Positions 27,301 to 39,300 of a stretch of 64,000 bases of DNA are shown here, piece after piece (positions within the stretch are counted from its first letter, which is position 1; every line of letters starts with the position of its first letter). Source of the DNA: Candidatus Kuenenia stuttgartensis (GTDB lineage Bacteria; Planctomycetota; Planctomycetia; Pirellulales; UBA1268); assembly GCA_945891385.1 (NCBI GenBank), contig CAMDDJ010000002.1:1-64000 (forward strand), read 5' to 3'. A model generated the notes under the pieces. That model worked only from the letters and a program-made list of their open reading frames with translations. It searched no databases and was not told where the DNA came from. The position numbers and the translations under genes are program-made.

Positions 27301-30300
27301 TTCGCCGCGTTCCGCAAAGCCAACCATGATGTCGTCGACGTAGAAGCCTTCGTAGTTGTTGGCCGTGCCCCGCCAGTTGCCGTCCTTCGGTCCATTCTGG
27401 AAGTTGCCGCTCAAGGCCGCCGAACCCAGCACGGCACCCGCTGCATCGACCTGCTGGGGGTTCATCTCGCCGGCGGTGCTGAAGTCAAAGCGGAACCGGA
27501 GGTTCGCCTGTCCGGCATATTCGCCGAGGTCGATCCGCGCCTGCCGCCAGTCGCTCGTGTCGAAGAGTTCCTGGACCTGCTGCCGCGGATCCTGGATGCC
27601 GGGCTCCCCGTCGATGCGGGTGGAGACCGAAGCGTAGGTCGCCAGCTCCGAATCGCTCGTATTTCGCACGGAATTGTTCGTGGCAATCAGTTCCCAGGTC
27701 AGGCCGTCATCCTTGGAAATGAACACGCGGGCGCTGTCCCGCATCGCATTGTTGGCGGGCGTGCCTTCGGCGTTCTCGGTCTGGAGCCAGTAGTTGAAGT
27801 AGACCGTCGGCTTGTCGGTGTAGGTGTAGCCCTCCAAGCTGAAGGAGTTGGTTGTCAGGCTGCCGTAGGCACCCCCGGGCAGGTCGTAGGTATTGCCGCG
27901 GCCGGTGCCCTCGGTCAGATACCGCTGCCAGGCCGGATTGGCCACGCCATATTGCCCGCCGGGGGCATACCCGCCGTATGCGGCATTGCTCGACACCCAC
28001 TGCTCGAGCCCGAAGTACATGCTCGTGCCGCCGTTCGTGGTTCCGCGGCCCTGATCCCGGGCCTCCTGGCGTGAGAGATCTGTCGTGGGGTTGATGCCGT
28101 GGCCCGGGTCGGCTTCGGGGACGGAATCGTTGGTGACATCGCCTCGCCGCACGGTCGGATGCCAGAGATTGACGTCGAGGGTCGAGAAGGCGATGCCGGT
28201 CCCGTTGCCGACGATCTCCGAGAAGTTGCGGTCGCCCGTCCAGTCGGCCAGGTAGCTGACAGTCGAGACGTTCAGGAACTTGAAGCTCGCGGTCAGGCCC
28301 GGCTCGACCGCGGTCGAGAGCGTGATCGAGTCGGCTGTCTTGGCCGTGATTCGGCCAAACCAGCCCGGCAGATCGTCGCTGATGACGAACATGTCGACCC
28401 GGAGGTCGGAGGCCGGGAGTTCGATGCCGGTGCCACCGGCCGTGGTGGTGCCCGTGCGAACGACGGTGGGATTGGCGATGTCCTGGCGGCTGAGGAACGC
28501 CAGTTCGACCTCGCCCCGGAGATCGGCTTCTTGGGAGAGCGTGATGCCGTTGGCATCGTCGACCGAGGCGATCGTGGTGTTGCCGGCAATGCCCGGGCCG
28601 AACACGACCAGGCCTGGCCGGAGCGTGGAGGTGTCGGCCAGTCCGCCGACGACCCGCCGGTTCACCACCTCGGCTCCGGTGTCGTCACGGGTGATGAACT
28701 CGAGCGTGTTGGCGGTGCGGCCAGCCACCGCCGCCTGGGAGAGCGTGATCGTGCCGGCCGCTGCCGTGCCGACCGCGGCCACGGTCGTGCCGGCCGTCAC
28801 GCCGCTGCCTGTGACTTCTTGGCCGACCGCCAGATGCACCGTCGCCGTCGGGGGCGCGAGCGACACGACACGGCCGTCCCGGATGAAGGCATACTGGCCG
28901 TCACCGGTGGTAATCGGCTGCGAGAGCCGAATCCGGTTGCCACTCACGGAGGCGATGACCGTGTTGGCGGGCACCCCCTGGCCGAACACGAGCATCCCGG
29001 CGTGAAGGCCCGCCAGATTGCCGGAGAGCACGTCGGTCGCAGTCGGCACCGGGGTCATGGCCCTGGTCAGATCGACCGCGACGAACGAGACATTTCGGAC
29101 AGCCGTGTACTCGGCCGGACGGCTGAGCGTGATCGTCTGGCCGGCCACGTCCGTCACGAAACTCCCGGCCGGGATGCCGAGCCCGAGGGCGACCATCCCA
29201 ACGGTCACAGCCGTGCCGGCCGGAACCTCGATCTCGGCCGAGTCGCGGGTCAGCGTGGCCGCAACAGTCGCGGCGGGCCGGATCAGCCGCACATCGACCC
29301 CGGTACCCGTCGTCCGCGGAGCCTGCGAGAGGGTCAATCCGGTCGCAAAGACCCCCGTGACCGTGGCGTCCGCCGGAACGCCGTCGCCCGAGATCCCATC
29401 CCCGACGGCCGGAATGGCCCCGGCCGCGAACTCGACCCGGTTCACGCCGAAGAAGGAGAACGGCCGAGCGAGATCGACCGCGTCCGCCGAGAGCGTCACG
29501 GCATTCGTGTCAGGATCAACGCTGAGGATCGTCACCTCGGTGGTGAACCCACCGCCGACCACCCGCATACCGGGCTGAAGCCCAGCGACGCCGCCCGCCA
29601 AGACGATGGTGGCAGCGGTCTCACCCGCGGTAGCCACGACGTCGGACTGGCCGGTAACGGGTGCGAAGTACTCGCCGACACCACCCCGTGCCACGGCCGT
29701 CGCATCGAAGAATGCAGGCGCCGTGAACACCGGCGAACCATCGACCCGGACCACCACCGAGCCATAGGCCGCGCCTGGGAGCTTCAACAGCATGCCTGGC
29801 TCGATCCCCACGGCGGCACTCGGCGTGACCCCGCCGTGGATGTCGATCTGCCGGCTCGTGAATTCACCCACCGGCTGGCTGAGCGACACAGCCCCGCCAG
29901 CGGCCACCAGGCTCGTCCCGAGCGGAATCCGGAGGTCGTAGTCCCCAGTGGCCGACCAGGCCAACGTCGAGGTGCCCACGAGTTTGCCGTCGTCGTTCGC
30001 CGTCAGGACATCGAGTCCAGTCACCGTACTCACACCCCAGAACGAGAGCGGCTGAGTGAAGTCGCTGGGGTCGGCCACGAAACTCGGCGGCACCTGCGAC
30101 AGCGTGATCACCAACCGATCGGCGGTCGCCTCTGGGACCCGGATCGAGACGATCCGGGTGTTGGAATCCAAACCCGCTCCTGTCACCCACATCCCGGCGG
30201 CGAGTCCAGAGACCAGGCTGTCGGTCACACCATCGTTCAAGAGCAGTTCAACCTGGGCCGTGCCGTCTGGATTGATGGTCAATTGCGACTCAGGCACCGT

Positions 30301-33300
30301 CTCTTCGCCAACGAAGCTGTAGAACGAGATTTGAGAGCCAACGGCCAGGCCATTCACGGGATTCGACACCGAGACCGTGGACGGGCCGCCCTGGACGCCG
30401 GCCGGATTCACTCCCGTGATGACGGTGCCATAGGGAATCCCAGGGCCGCGCGCGAGCATACCCGGCAGGATGCCTGCGATCGTCGTGACCGGGATCGTCG
30501 TGCCGGTCACCACCTCAGCCACGGAGGCCCGCACCGGCACCGCGGCGATCGTCACGCGGCGGTAGCCGCTGCCCGGCACGGCCAAGGCCGCGGCGGTTCC
30601 GGTCACCTCTCCCGCAGCCGTTTGGGCAGTGACCTCTTGCCCGCTCCCGAGCACCGCGTCGATCTGGGCCACACCGCCGCCGATCAGGGCGGGGTTGGAC
30701 GCGTCCTGGAAGCCGACGACCGTCGTACCAGGGAGAATCCCGGGGCCGAACACGACCATGCCGGTCTCGACGCCGCCATCCGTCAGGCTGTAGGGCGAGG
30801 CGACGCGGACGACGGTGCCGTTGTTCGTGGCATCGTCGAGCGTCGAGAACCGCAGGTCGACGGAAGCTGGCGGGTCGGTCAGGTCGTCCGACAGCCACAC
30901 ATAGTAGGAATCGGCATCAAAGGCCAGCAGCGTGGTGCCCGGCAGCACGCTGTCGCCATATACGTTCATTCCGACAGTCAGTTCGCTGGCGTCGAGCACG
31001 CCCACGACCACGTTGCCACGAGCATGCGGCTGGGGCACCGTCGAGGCGAGCGGCACCGGATCGGATGCCGACGGCACCCAACCTGACGAGCGGTAGAAGA
31101 AGACCGACTGACCGGTCGCTGCCGCCTGCGTCAGCGGTCTGGTGAGCGTAACCTCGTCGCCATTGACTTCCGCGACGACGGTGCCGACCGCCACGCCGAA
31201 GCCCGAAACCTGCATGCCGCGTTCGATCTCCGACACGTCATCGAGCGTGACGATTCGATCGCCCACCGCACCGGCTGCGGCCAGCACGGGCGCACCCGTG
31301 GGCTCGATCACCGTGACGAGTTCGTTCGTGAACGCACCGAGAGGCGAGGGCCCGGAAAGCCAGGCATATCCATCGGCGACTTCCCGAATCCAGATGCCAT
31401 CGGGCACCGAGGCCCCCCGCAGTCGCATGCCTCGCTCGAGACCCGAGTCAGCCGAAACCGGGATCACGTAGTCGGATACCGCGACCACGGCCCCCGGGGC
31501 GAGAACGGCACTGAGCCCGGCGACTCCCCCCTCCAAAAGGCTCAGGTCGCCGTTCTTCGGCGCAATCGTCGCAACCGTCACGCCCTGTGGCACTCCGGGC
31601 CCGAAGGCGGCGACTCCCACGGCCGGTAGCGTGCCGGTCTCGAAGACGAGCCGGTTCGACCCAAAGAACGAGAGCGGCAAACTCGGATCAGGAATCTCCA
31701 CGGATAGCCTGACGAACCGGGTTGTTGGATCCACGCTGAGGATCGTCGCCTCGGCGGAAAGGCCACCACCCACCGCAATCAGCCCCGGAAGCAAGCCAGC
31801 AACGCTGGGGAGCACCACCGTATCGGCAGCGGGACTGCTTTGGGCCATCACGTCGGTCATGCCGGAAACGGGTGAGTAGAAACTCAGAGAGGTTCCGTCC
31901 GTCACACCACTGACGTCATTCGAGAGTTGCAATTCCGAACCGACCAATTCGTCCAATACCACCGTGAAGGTGGGGACGTTTGTGCCGGTCACCAGCATGC
32001 CCGGTTCAATCCCGTCGGAATCGGCAACCGTGATCGTGCTGCCTACTACGGGAGCCGCTACGACCGACTCGAGCGCCGCGATGACCCAGGCTGCCTGAGT
32101 GCCGACCGTCGAGAGATACTCTCCCGCCGTCAGGTAGAAGAAGACCGGCCGACCAGCCTCGGCTTCCACGGTCCGCTTGGAGAGCGTGACCGTGTTCGTG
32201 AGCGAATTGACACCCGTCACGAGCGTGCCGGCCTGGAAGCCGGGGCCTGAGACGAGCATCCCCACGTTGATCCCCTTGGCATCGGCGACCGTGACCTGGA
32301 TCAGGCCCGCGATCACATCGACTGCGAGCGTGGTGCCCCACGTCGGCCGGATGTAGGTGAGTTCTTCCGCCGGGAACGTGTCGGCCAGGATTCCAGCCGG
32401 GGCAACCCAGACGTAACGATCGTCGACCTCGCTGATCCAAATACCGGCTGGCACGCTCTCTCCGACGATCCGCATCCCCGGCTCGAGGCTCGTCAGGTCG
32501 GCCGTCGTGATCGCAAGGTCGGCGAGCGTGACGTCGCCCGTCTGCCCCGGCACGAACACACCTCCCGCCACGCTCACCAGACCGCCGCCGCCGAGCGTCC
32601 GGTCGACCTGGGAGGGGAAGGCGTATTCCACGGTGATGCCGGTCGGTACATCGGCACCCTCGACATCAGCGCCCGGCTCGGGAAGCAGGCCCGAGGCAAA
32701 CGACAGCTGATTGACACCGTAGAACCAGAACGGCTGGTTCAGGTCGGGCGGAATCGCCGAGAGTTGCACGGTGTTCGTCGCCGCGTCGACGGCCAGGATG
32801 GTGGCCTCCTGGTCGAGGCCCACCCCTCCGCCGATGACGAGCAGCCCGGGCACGAGCCCGGCCGTGTTGGCCAGCACGATCGTGTCGAGCGTCAGCCCGG
32901 CCGTCGCCGTGACCGCCCCCTGGCCCGCCACGACCGTGTAGTATTCGCCCCGCACTGCCGGACCCGCGGCACCGGGAGCACCGCCCGGAATGAAGTAGTC
33001 CAGGCTCACCACCGGCACGTCGGCCATCAACACATAGGAGCCCGAGACGATCTCGCCGGCGGCATTCCGCTCAACGTACAGACCGCCATCCTTGACGCCC
33101 TGAAGGACCGGTGCGACGCCCGAATAGACGTCGACCAACTCGTTCTGGAACTCGCCGACAGGCTGGTTGAGCGAGTTGCCATCGACCGCGGTGCCCTTGG
33201 GTATCCGCAGGTCGTAGTTGGCCTGGCCCGGATCGTAGGTCAGGGTCGAGACGCCCACGACGAGACCGTCGTCGGCCGGGTCGATCCCCGTGATCTCCGT

Positions 33301-36300
33301 CGCCCCGAAGAACTGCAGTGGCGCGGCCGGATCACCCGGTGCCGCTGAAAGTACGACCACGATCCGATCCGCGGCCGGTGCGGGCACGAGCTGAACCGCC
33401 ACGATGGTCGTCGGCTCAGTGAGACCGCCACCAGCGACCCACATTCCCGCCGCCAGGCCCGACGTCAACCCGTCAGTCGGAACGGCGACCTCGGCAGTAT
33501 CGTCGTCGTTGACATTCAGAACCTCGCCCGTTCCTTGACCGACCGAAGCATAAAACGAAAGGCCCGTACCGTCAGCGACGCCGGAGACGTCGAAGGCCAG
33601 ATCGACAACGACCCCGTCGTCATTGATATCGAGCACCGTGGTGCCGTAGGGGACGTCCTCACCGACGATCAGCATCCCGGCCTCAATGCCGCCGGTGTTC
33701 CCCAACGGGATGACCTGGAATTCCTCCTGGACGTCGACAGCGCCGGTCGTGCCCCGCTGGATTGGGCCCGCCGAAATCCTCACCTGCCGCACCACGACGG
33801 CCCGGGTGTCGGTGCCGATCGCCTGGGCCGTGCCGGTCACGGTCGGGTTGACCGCTGACCCGGGCTGGACGACCGCGACCAACGGGCTGCCGGCGAGATC
33901 GACGACGGCTGACGTATCGCCCTGGAAATAGAGCGAACCACCGGTGTCACCAGTGCGCTCGAGCAAACCGACCTCGCCCGAATCGACCACCCATTCAAGC
34001 GTGGTCGCCTCCGGGTCGAGCAGGGCCAGCCGGCCGTTGTCCGTCAGCGCGAAAAACTTCCCCTGCAGGGCACCGCCGTGGAGGTTCTGCGGAGCCGCCG
34101 CGAGTGCCGTGAAGCCCCTCGCCCCGATCGTCGCCAGATCGTCGGCGAAGTCGACCACCAGCGTTGCCTGGGCGTCGAAGTCGATCAGCGGACCGCCGTC
34201 ATCCGCCGGGGCCCCATCCTCTGGAATCTTGTTACCGGGCTGGATCGTGATCAGACGGCCGTCGGCGGTCACGCCGTACAAGGGTCCCCGAACATCGTCT
34301 GTGAACTGCACGCCCGTGACGGTCGGATACTCGCCGTCGAGGGCGATCCGGCCCCGGTAGCCGAGCAGATTCTGCGAGTTCTCCTCCCAGGCCTGATTGG
34401 CCGTCGCATCGGGCGTGCCTGCAGTCGTGCCGCCGTTCGCCGCCCGGTAGAGCTTCGACTCGGGGCCATCGGCCACGACGAACCAGAGTTCCTCGAACTC
34501 CGCCCAGTCCGTCACCCGGAAGGCGAGGGCCCGGACCGTGTTCGTCGACGTCTGGAAATTGAGGGGATTGTCGCCATCGACGTTCGGAATCTGGTCATCA
34601 CCGATCACCGCAATCTGACCAGTCACCGGATTGATCTCGATGAGCCGACCGGCGGTTCCGTTGTTGTTGTTCACACCCGCGTAGGCGAAAAGCCGCCCAT
34701 CAGGCCGCATGTCGAGGTCGGCCAGCGGTGTGTTGTTGAAGGCGGTGTCGTTGACCACGCCTTCGGCCTGGCCGCTGACGGGATCCCGCATCGTTACGCC
34801 ACCGGGCGACGAAACGTAGAGGGTCACGTCGCCAAGCCTGAACGGCGTGACGTGCAGATCGAGCTGCTCGAGGTCGATGATCGCCCCTGTCGTGGGCAAG
34901 TGTTCCGTGCCCCCGAAGTCGGTGTAGCCGACCGAGCCGATGTGATCTTCGACGATCCGCCGGACCGAGTTGACCGGCTCCAGCCGAATGAGCGAGTTGG
35001 TCGCTCCGGCAAAGAAGGTCGCGTCGAGGGCCGCAGGCAGCCGCTCGTTCGACGAGATCGCAACGTAGTACCGCAATTGACGCGCCGGATCGGGTGGGGA
35101 GATCACCCCACCCGACTCCCCGCCACCGCTGCCGGTCGGCCCGCCGGCCACCAGTTCGACCGAACCGATGTATGGGTCGAGTTCACCGATCGACCCGCGG
35201 GAGAGATCGTCGAAGTCGTTGCCCTGACCGACGCCCGCCTGGTCATCGGCCACGTTCGAGTCGCGGCCGACGTAGATCAACTGGCCGGTTTCGTCGAAAA
35301 CCGAGATCGTGAGATCGCCACGGAATCCGTCGGCATAATCGATGTCGAACATCGTAGCCGCGAAATACGGGCCGGCATTTGCCCCCGGGATCGACTGGAT
35401 CTGCTCGTAGTTGACGGCAAACGTATACCAGTCGACGTCATTCTCATCCGAGATCGAACCCGCCACGCTCAGGGCGCCCAGATCGGATTGCAGAAGATTG
35501 CCGAGATACTGAGCGCCACCGAAAACATTGGCGGCGTCACCGGCTTCACCCCCCTCGCCGACGAGCAGCGAACGGCTCGGCAGTCCCTCGGCATCGATCC
35601 CGATCGTGGCGTAGCGGATGTCGGCAAACCGCACGGTCGAGCCCGGCTTCTCATCCCGCTGCTGGAGCCGCACGCGGAGTTCATACCGCCCACTGGTCGC
35701 CCCTGCGGTGAGCAGGGCCGGATCGACGAGATCGGCCTCATAGTGCGACTTGGTCGTGGCACCCAGGCCACCGTTGTCTGCGTCGGTGGCCACGGGCTCG
35801 TACCGCGGTTGACTTCGCACGCGGAGGAAGTACGACACCTGATTTCCCCGGGTGCCAGGGAGAATCACGCGCATCCCGGCGTTCTTGGGGTTTGTCGAAT
35901 AGAAATCGCCCCCGAGCCAGGCATCCTGGCCTGCGACGGTGGCCTGGCCTCCCACTGCGGCAAGCCCGCCGGTGGCATAGGAGTAGCGGGCGTCGATCAC
36001 CGTCTGGCCCGCCGCCCCCGCGAAGTTGATCGTGAGGAGGCCCGTGGCCGCGTCGAAGCCGCCAGTCACAGCCGGCACCTCGGCGGCGTTGTGCACGGTA
36101 CGGAACGTAACCACACCCGCCGCATCGACCGTGAACGTCTGGATGGGCAGCGGCAGGATGCCACCGAAATCGTAGAGCGTGCCGGCCAGCGTGCCGGGCA
36201 GGACACCCGCATTGGCTAGTTGGTACGTGACCGACTCGCCACCGACGAAGTCAAACACGGTGTCGCTCGGCACCACCACGCCCTCGGCGATCGAGTCGAT

Positions 36301-39300
36301 CGATCGCGCCAGCACGCGGCCGGACGCATCGAGCAATTCGACCATCGTGTCGAGTGCCGGACTCGTGTTATCGATGTCGATCCAGACCTCGGAGCCGGCG
36401 TGGCCAGTGAAGCTGTAGACGTCGACGTCGCCCGGATGGTCGAAGGCGATCGACCCGTGAACCTCGAAACCAAGTCGCCGGTTTGAATCACCGCTCTTTT
36501 CGGCCGCCGACTCCCAACTGTTGGTGCCGGTCGGGAAATTCGGGGCAAGCACACCGAGCCACTCGGCGTTGGCCGGCACGCCATTGGCATTCAGCCGGGC
36601 GGTGTAGGTCGCCTCCGACTCGATCACCACCGCAACGTTGCGGTCGTTGGAGAAGGGCAGGAACTGCAGGCTCCGCCAGTCGGCCGGAGCGGGCTCCGAG
36701 CGATCGGAGTCGTTGTTGGTGTCGGTCACCGTGACGCCAATCGGATCGAGACCGGCTCCGATCGTGTCATCGGCCAGTGAGGTGAGCACAACCGGGTAGC
36801 CGGGTTGGCCGATCACCTGCACCGTGCCACCGATGCGGTCATTGATATCGAGGCCGTACCCGGACGCCGTCAGTCCGGCGGTCTCCCCCGCGAGTTTCAC
36901 GACCAGACTCGCGTCGGTGTCGCTGAGCAGCCGCAGCCCCGTCGCGGTATGGAAATTGCCGACGAAAATCTCGTCCTGGACGACATGCACGACGCCGGTG
37001 TCGTCCCAGACGCTCTCCACTGTGATCTCGCCTCCACGGACCGTCATGCCGTTGACGATGCCCGTCACGACCGGGCCGCCGGGCAGCGGCGGAGTGGTGC
37101 CCGTGAACCCCGGCAACACGTAGGCGTCGGCCGCCGCGTAGTCGACGGTATAGCCCATGTCCGCGAAGGCACCGACCGAGATTCGACTCAATGGGTTGAT
37201 GCCGGTATCGATGAAACCAGTCATCAATTCGTTGCCGAATGTCGCCTCATCCCAGTGCGCGTAGGCCGTTCCCGCTCCACCGCCCTGCTCCATCGGCACA
37301 CCAGTGGCGCCGGGTACGAATCGCTGATATTCGCGGAGGGCATTAACGCCGACATAATCGGCCCCCGTGATCAAGGAGAGGTACTCCGAGACGCTGGTGA
37401 AGCCGAGGGCGTGACCGAACTCGTGGATCAGGATCGACGTGAGCTCATTGGCGAAGTTGCCCACGTCGCTCATGTCGATGCCGACCTCCGCAACGTAGGG
37501 GAGGTACGGGTTCGCGTCAGTGGCCGCCCGGAACTCCCGGGGGCCAGCGTTGGCCAGGGCATTCCCGGGCCCGTCCGACGGCAGGCCGCCCAGCAATCCG
37601 GACTGCACGTAGATCAGGACGTCGTCTATTTGCCGGCCAGTCGTCGGATCGACCGCTGGTGAGAGATCGCCGACGATCACCGACTCCCACTTAGCCACGG
37701 CCGCCTCGACTGCCGTCCGAACGCGGCGGGGCAACGACGGGTCGTAGACGACTTCGATGTCGAACTCGCCGGCACCGCTCAGGCTGGTATCGATCAACGA
37801 GGAGATCCGATTCCCCTGCACCAGCGGCCCATAGTTGCCCGCTGAGCCAGCCACGAGGCCGATTCCGCCCGTGCTCCGGCCCGTGTCCGGCCGGAACTGA
37901 TCCGTCAGCGAGTTGGCGTCGATGCTAATCACCGAGCCGAGGTTGGAGCGGAAGTCGTTGCCCACGATCGCCGGCTGCGCTCCGCGTACGAACACTGCCG
38001 CCGGCTCGTTGCTGCCGCGGCCCATGCGATTCCCTACAGCGAGGCCGCTGGCATTGAGTTCGACCCGGCTGTTCGCGAGCCGGAGATCGCCTTGGTGGAC
38101 CTCGACGGCGTTGAAGGCGTCGAAGCCGCCCTCGATCGGCGTCACGCCGCCACCGAAGGCGATATAGGCGTTGTCGATGCTCGCGCGGGAGCCGGCATTC
38201 AAGATGATCCCGCCCCAATCCCCCACGGTCAGGTCGCCGATCGGCTGCCCGAAGCCATCGAACTTGTCGGGCACGTTGCCGTTGGTGTCGAACGTGCCGC
38301 CGGCCCCATAGCGGTTGTCGCCAAGACTCGTAAAGATCACCTGCTGGTACGCCGTGCCCTCGGCGATCAATTGCGAGACGCCCCGTTCGAGTTCGATCCG
38401 CGAACTCTGGAGCTTGACAACGACCCCGGGATCGATGGCCAGACGACCAGTGGCCCGGGCAAAGGTCTCGGTTGCACCCTCCGGCACCTCATAACCGCCG
38501 GCACCCCCGGCGATCATCAGGTTCTCCGGGATCACATAGACGACGTCGGTGCTCGTGAAGCGAGCCGGCACAGTCAGCCGCTCCAGTGGCTGGCCGAAGT
38601 CGGTGTCGATCTTCACGAACAGACCATTGACCGAGTTGCCGAGCAGCGTGTTGCCGCGGAACTCAGGGCCGACCCGCTCACCATCGTCGAGGAAGCTGTC
38701 GGGTGTCGCCGCGATCGCGGCTCCGGCGCTGTTGGTGATCGTGTTGAAGACGACGGTCGGTCTGCTGCTCTCGAGTTGGATCGGGGCGAATCGCTCCACC
38801 TTGGAGTCGACCACCACCTCACCTCCACCGTAGCGAATGTCGGCGTTCGAGATCGCGTTGACGAACGCCGACCGGGAGCCCGCGTCGGAGTCGCCGCGAA
38901 ACACGATCCCACCCCACTGCCCACCGTCCGCCGCGCCCATACTCGGGCCGTCCGAATCTCCCCCCACCGAGTCGTCGTGCCAGGAGGTGAACACCGCAGG
39001 CCGGTTGGGCACGCCGAGCACCTGCAAGGCGGCCCCTGCCCGCGACACGAGTTCCGAGGAACTACCGACGTCGATGATGGCGTTGCGAAGCTTGAAGGTA
39101 GCCGCCCGGTCGATGATCACGGTCACGCCCGCCGGGACGTTGAACGTGGCGCCGTCCTGGAGCGGCCGGCCGTAGGGATCGAGACCGATCTCGTAGGGCG
39201 TGGCCTGCTTGCCCAGGATCCGGATCACCTTCGTGGCGTCATTCGCCTCGGCTGCCGCGAGCGCTGCAGAGATCGTCTTGAAGGCATTGTCCTTGGTGCC

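Noticed and set aside
28099-31086. Long plus-strand frame of about 995 codons opposite the giant gene
   Set aside because: Histidine/arginine-rich shadow of the repetitive coding strand; no family resemblance and no ribosome-binding site.
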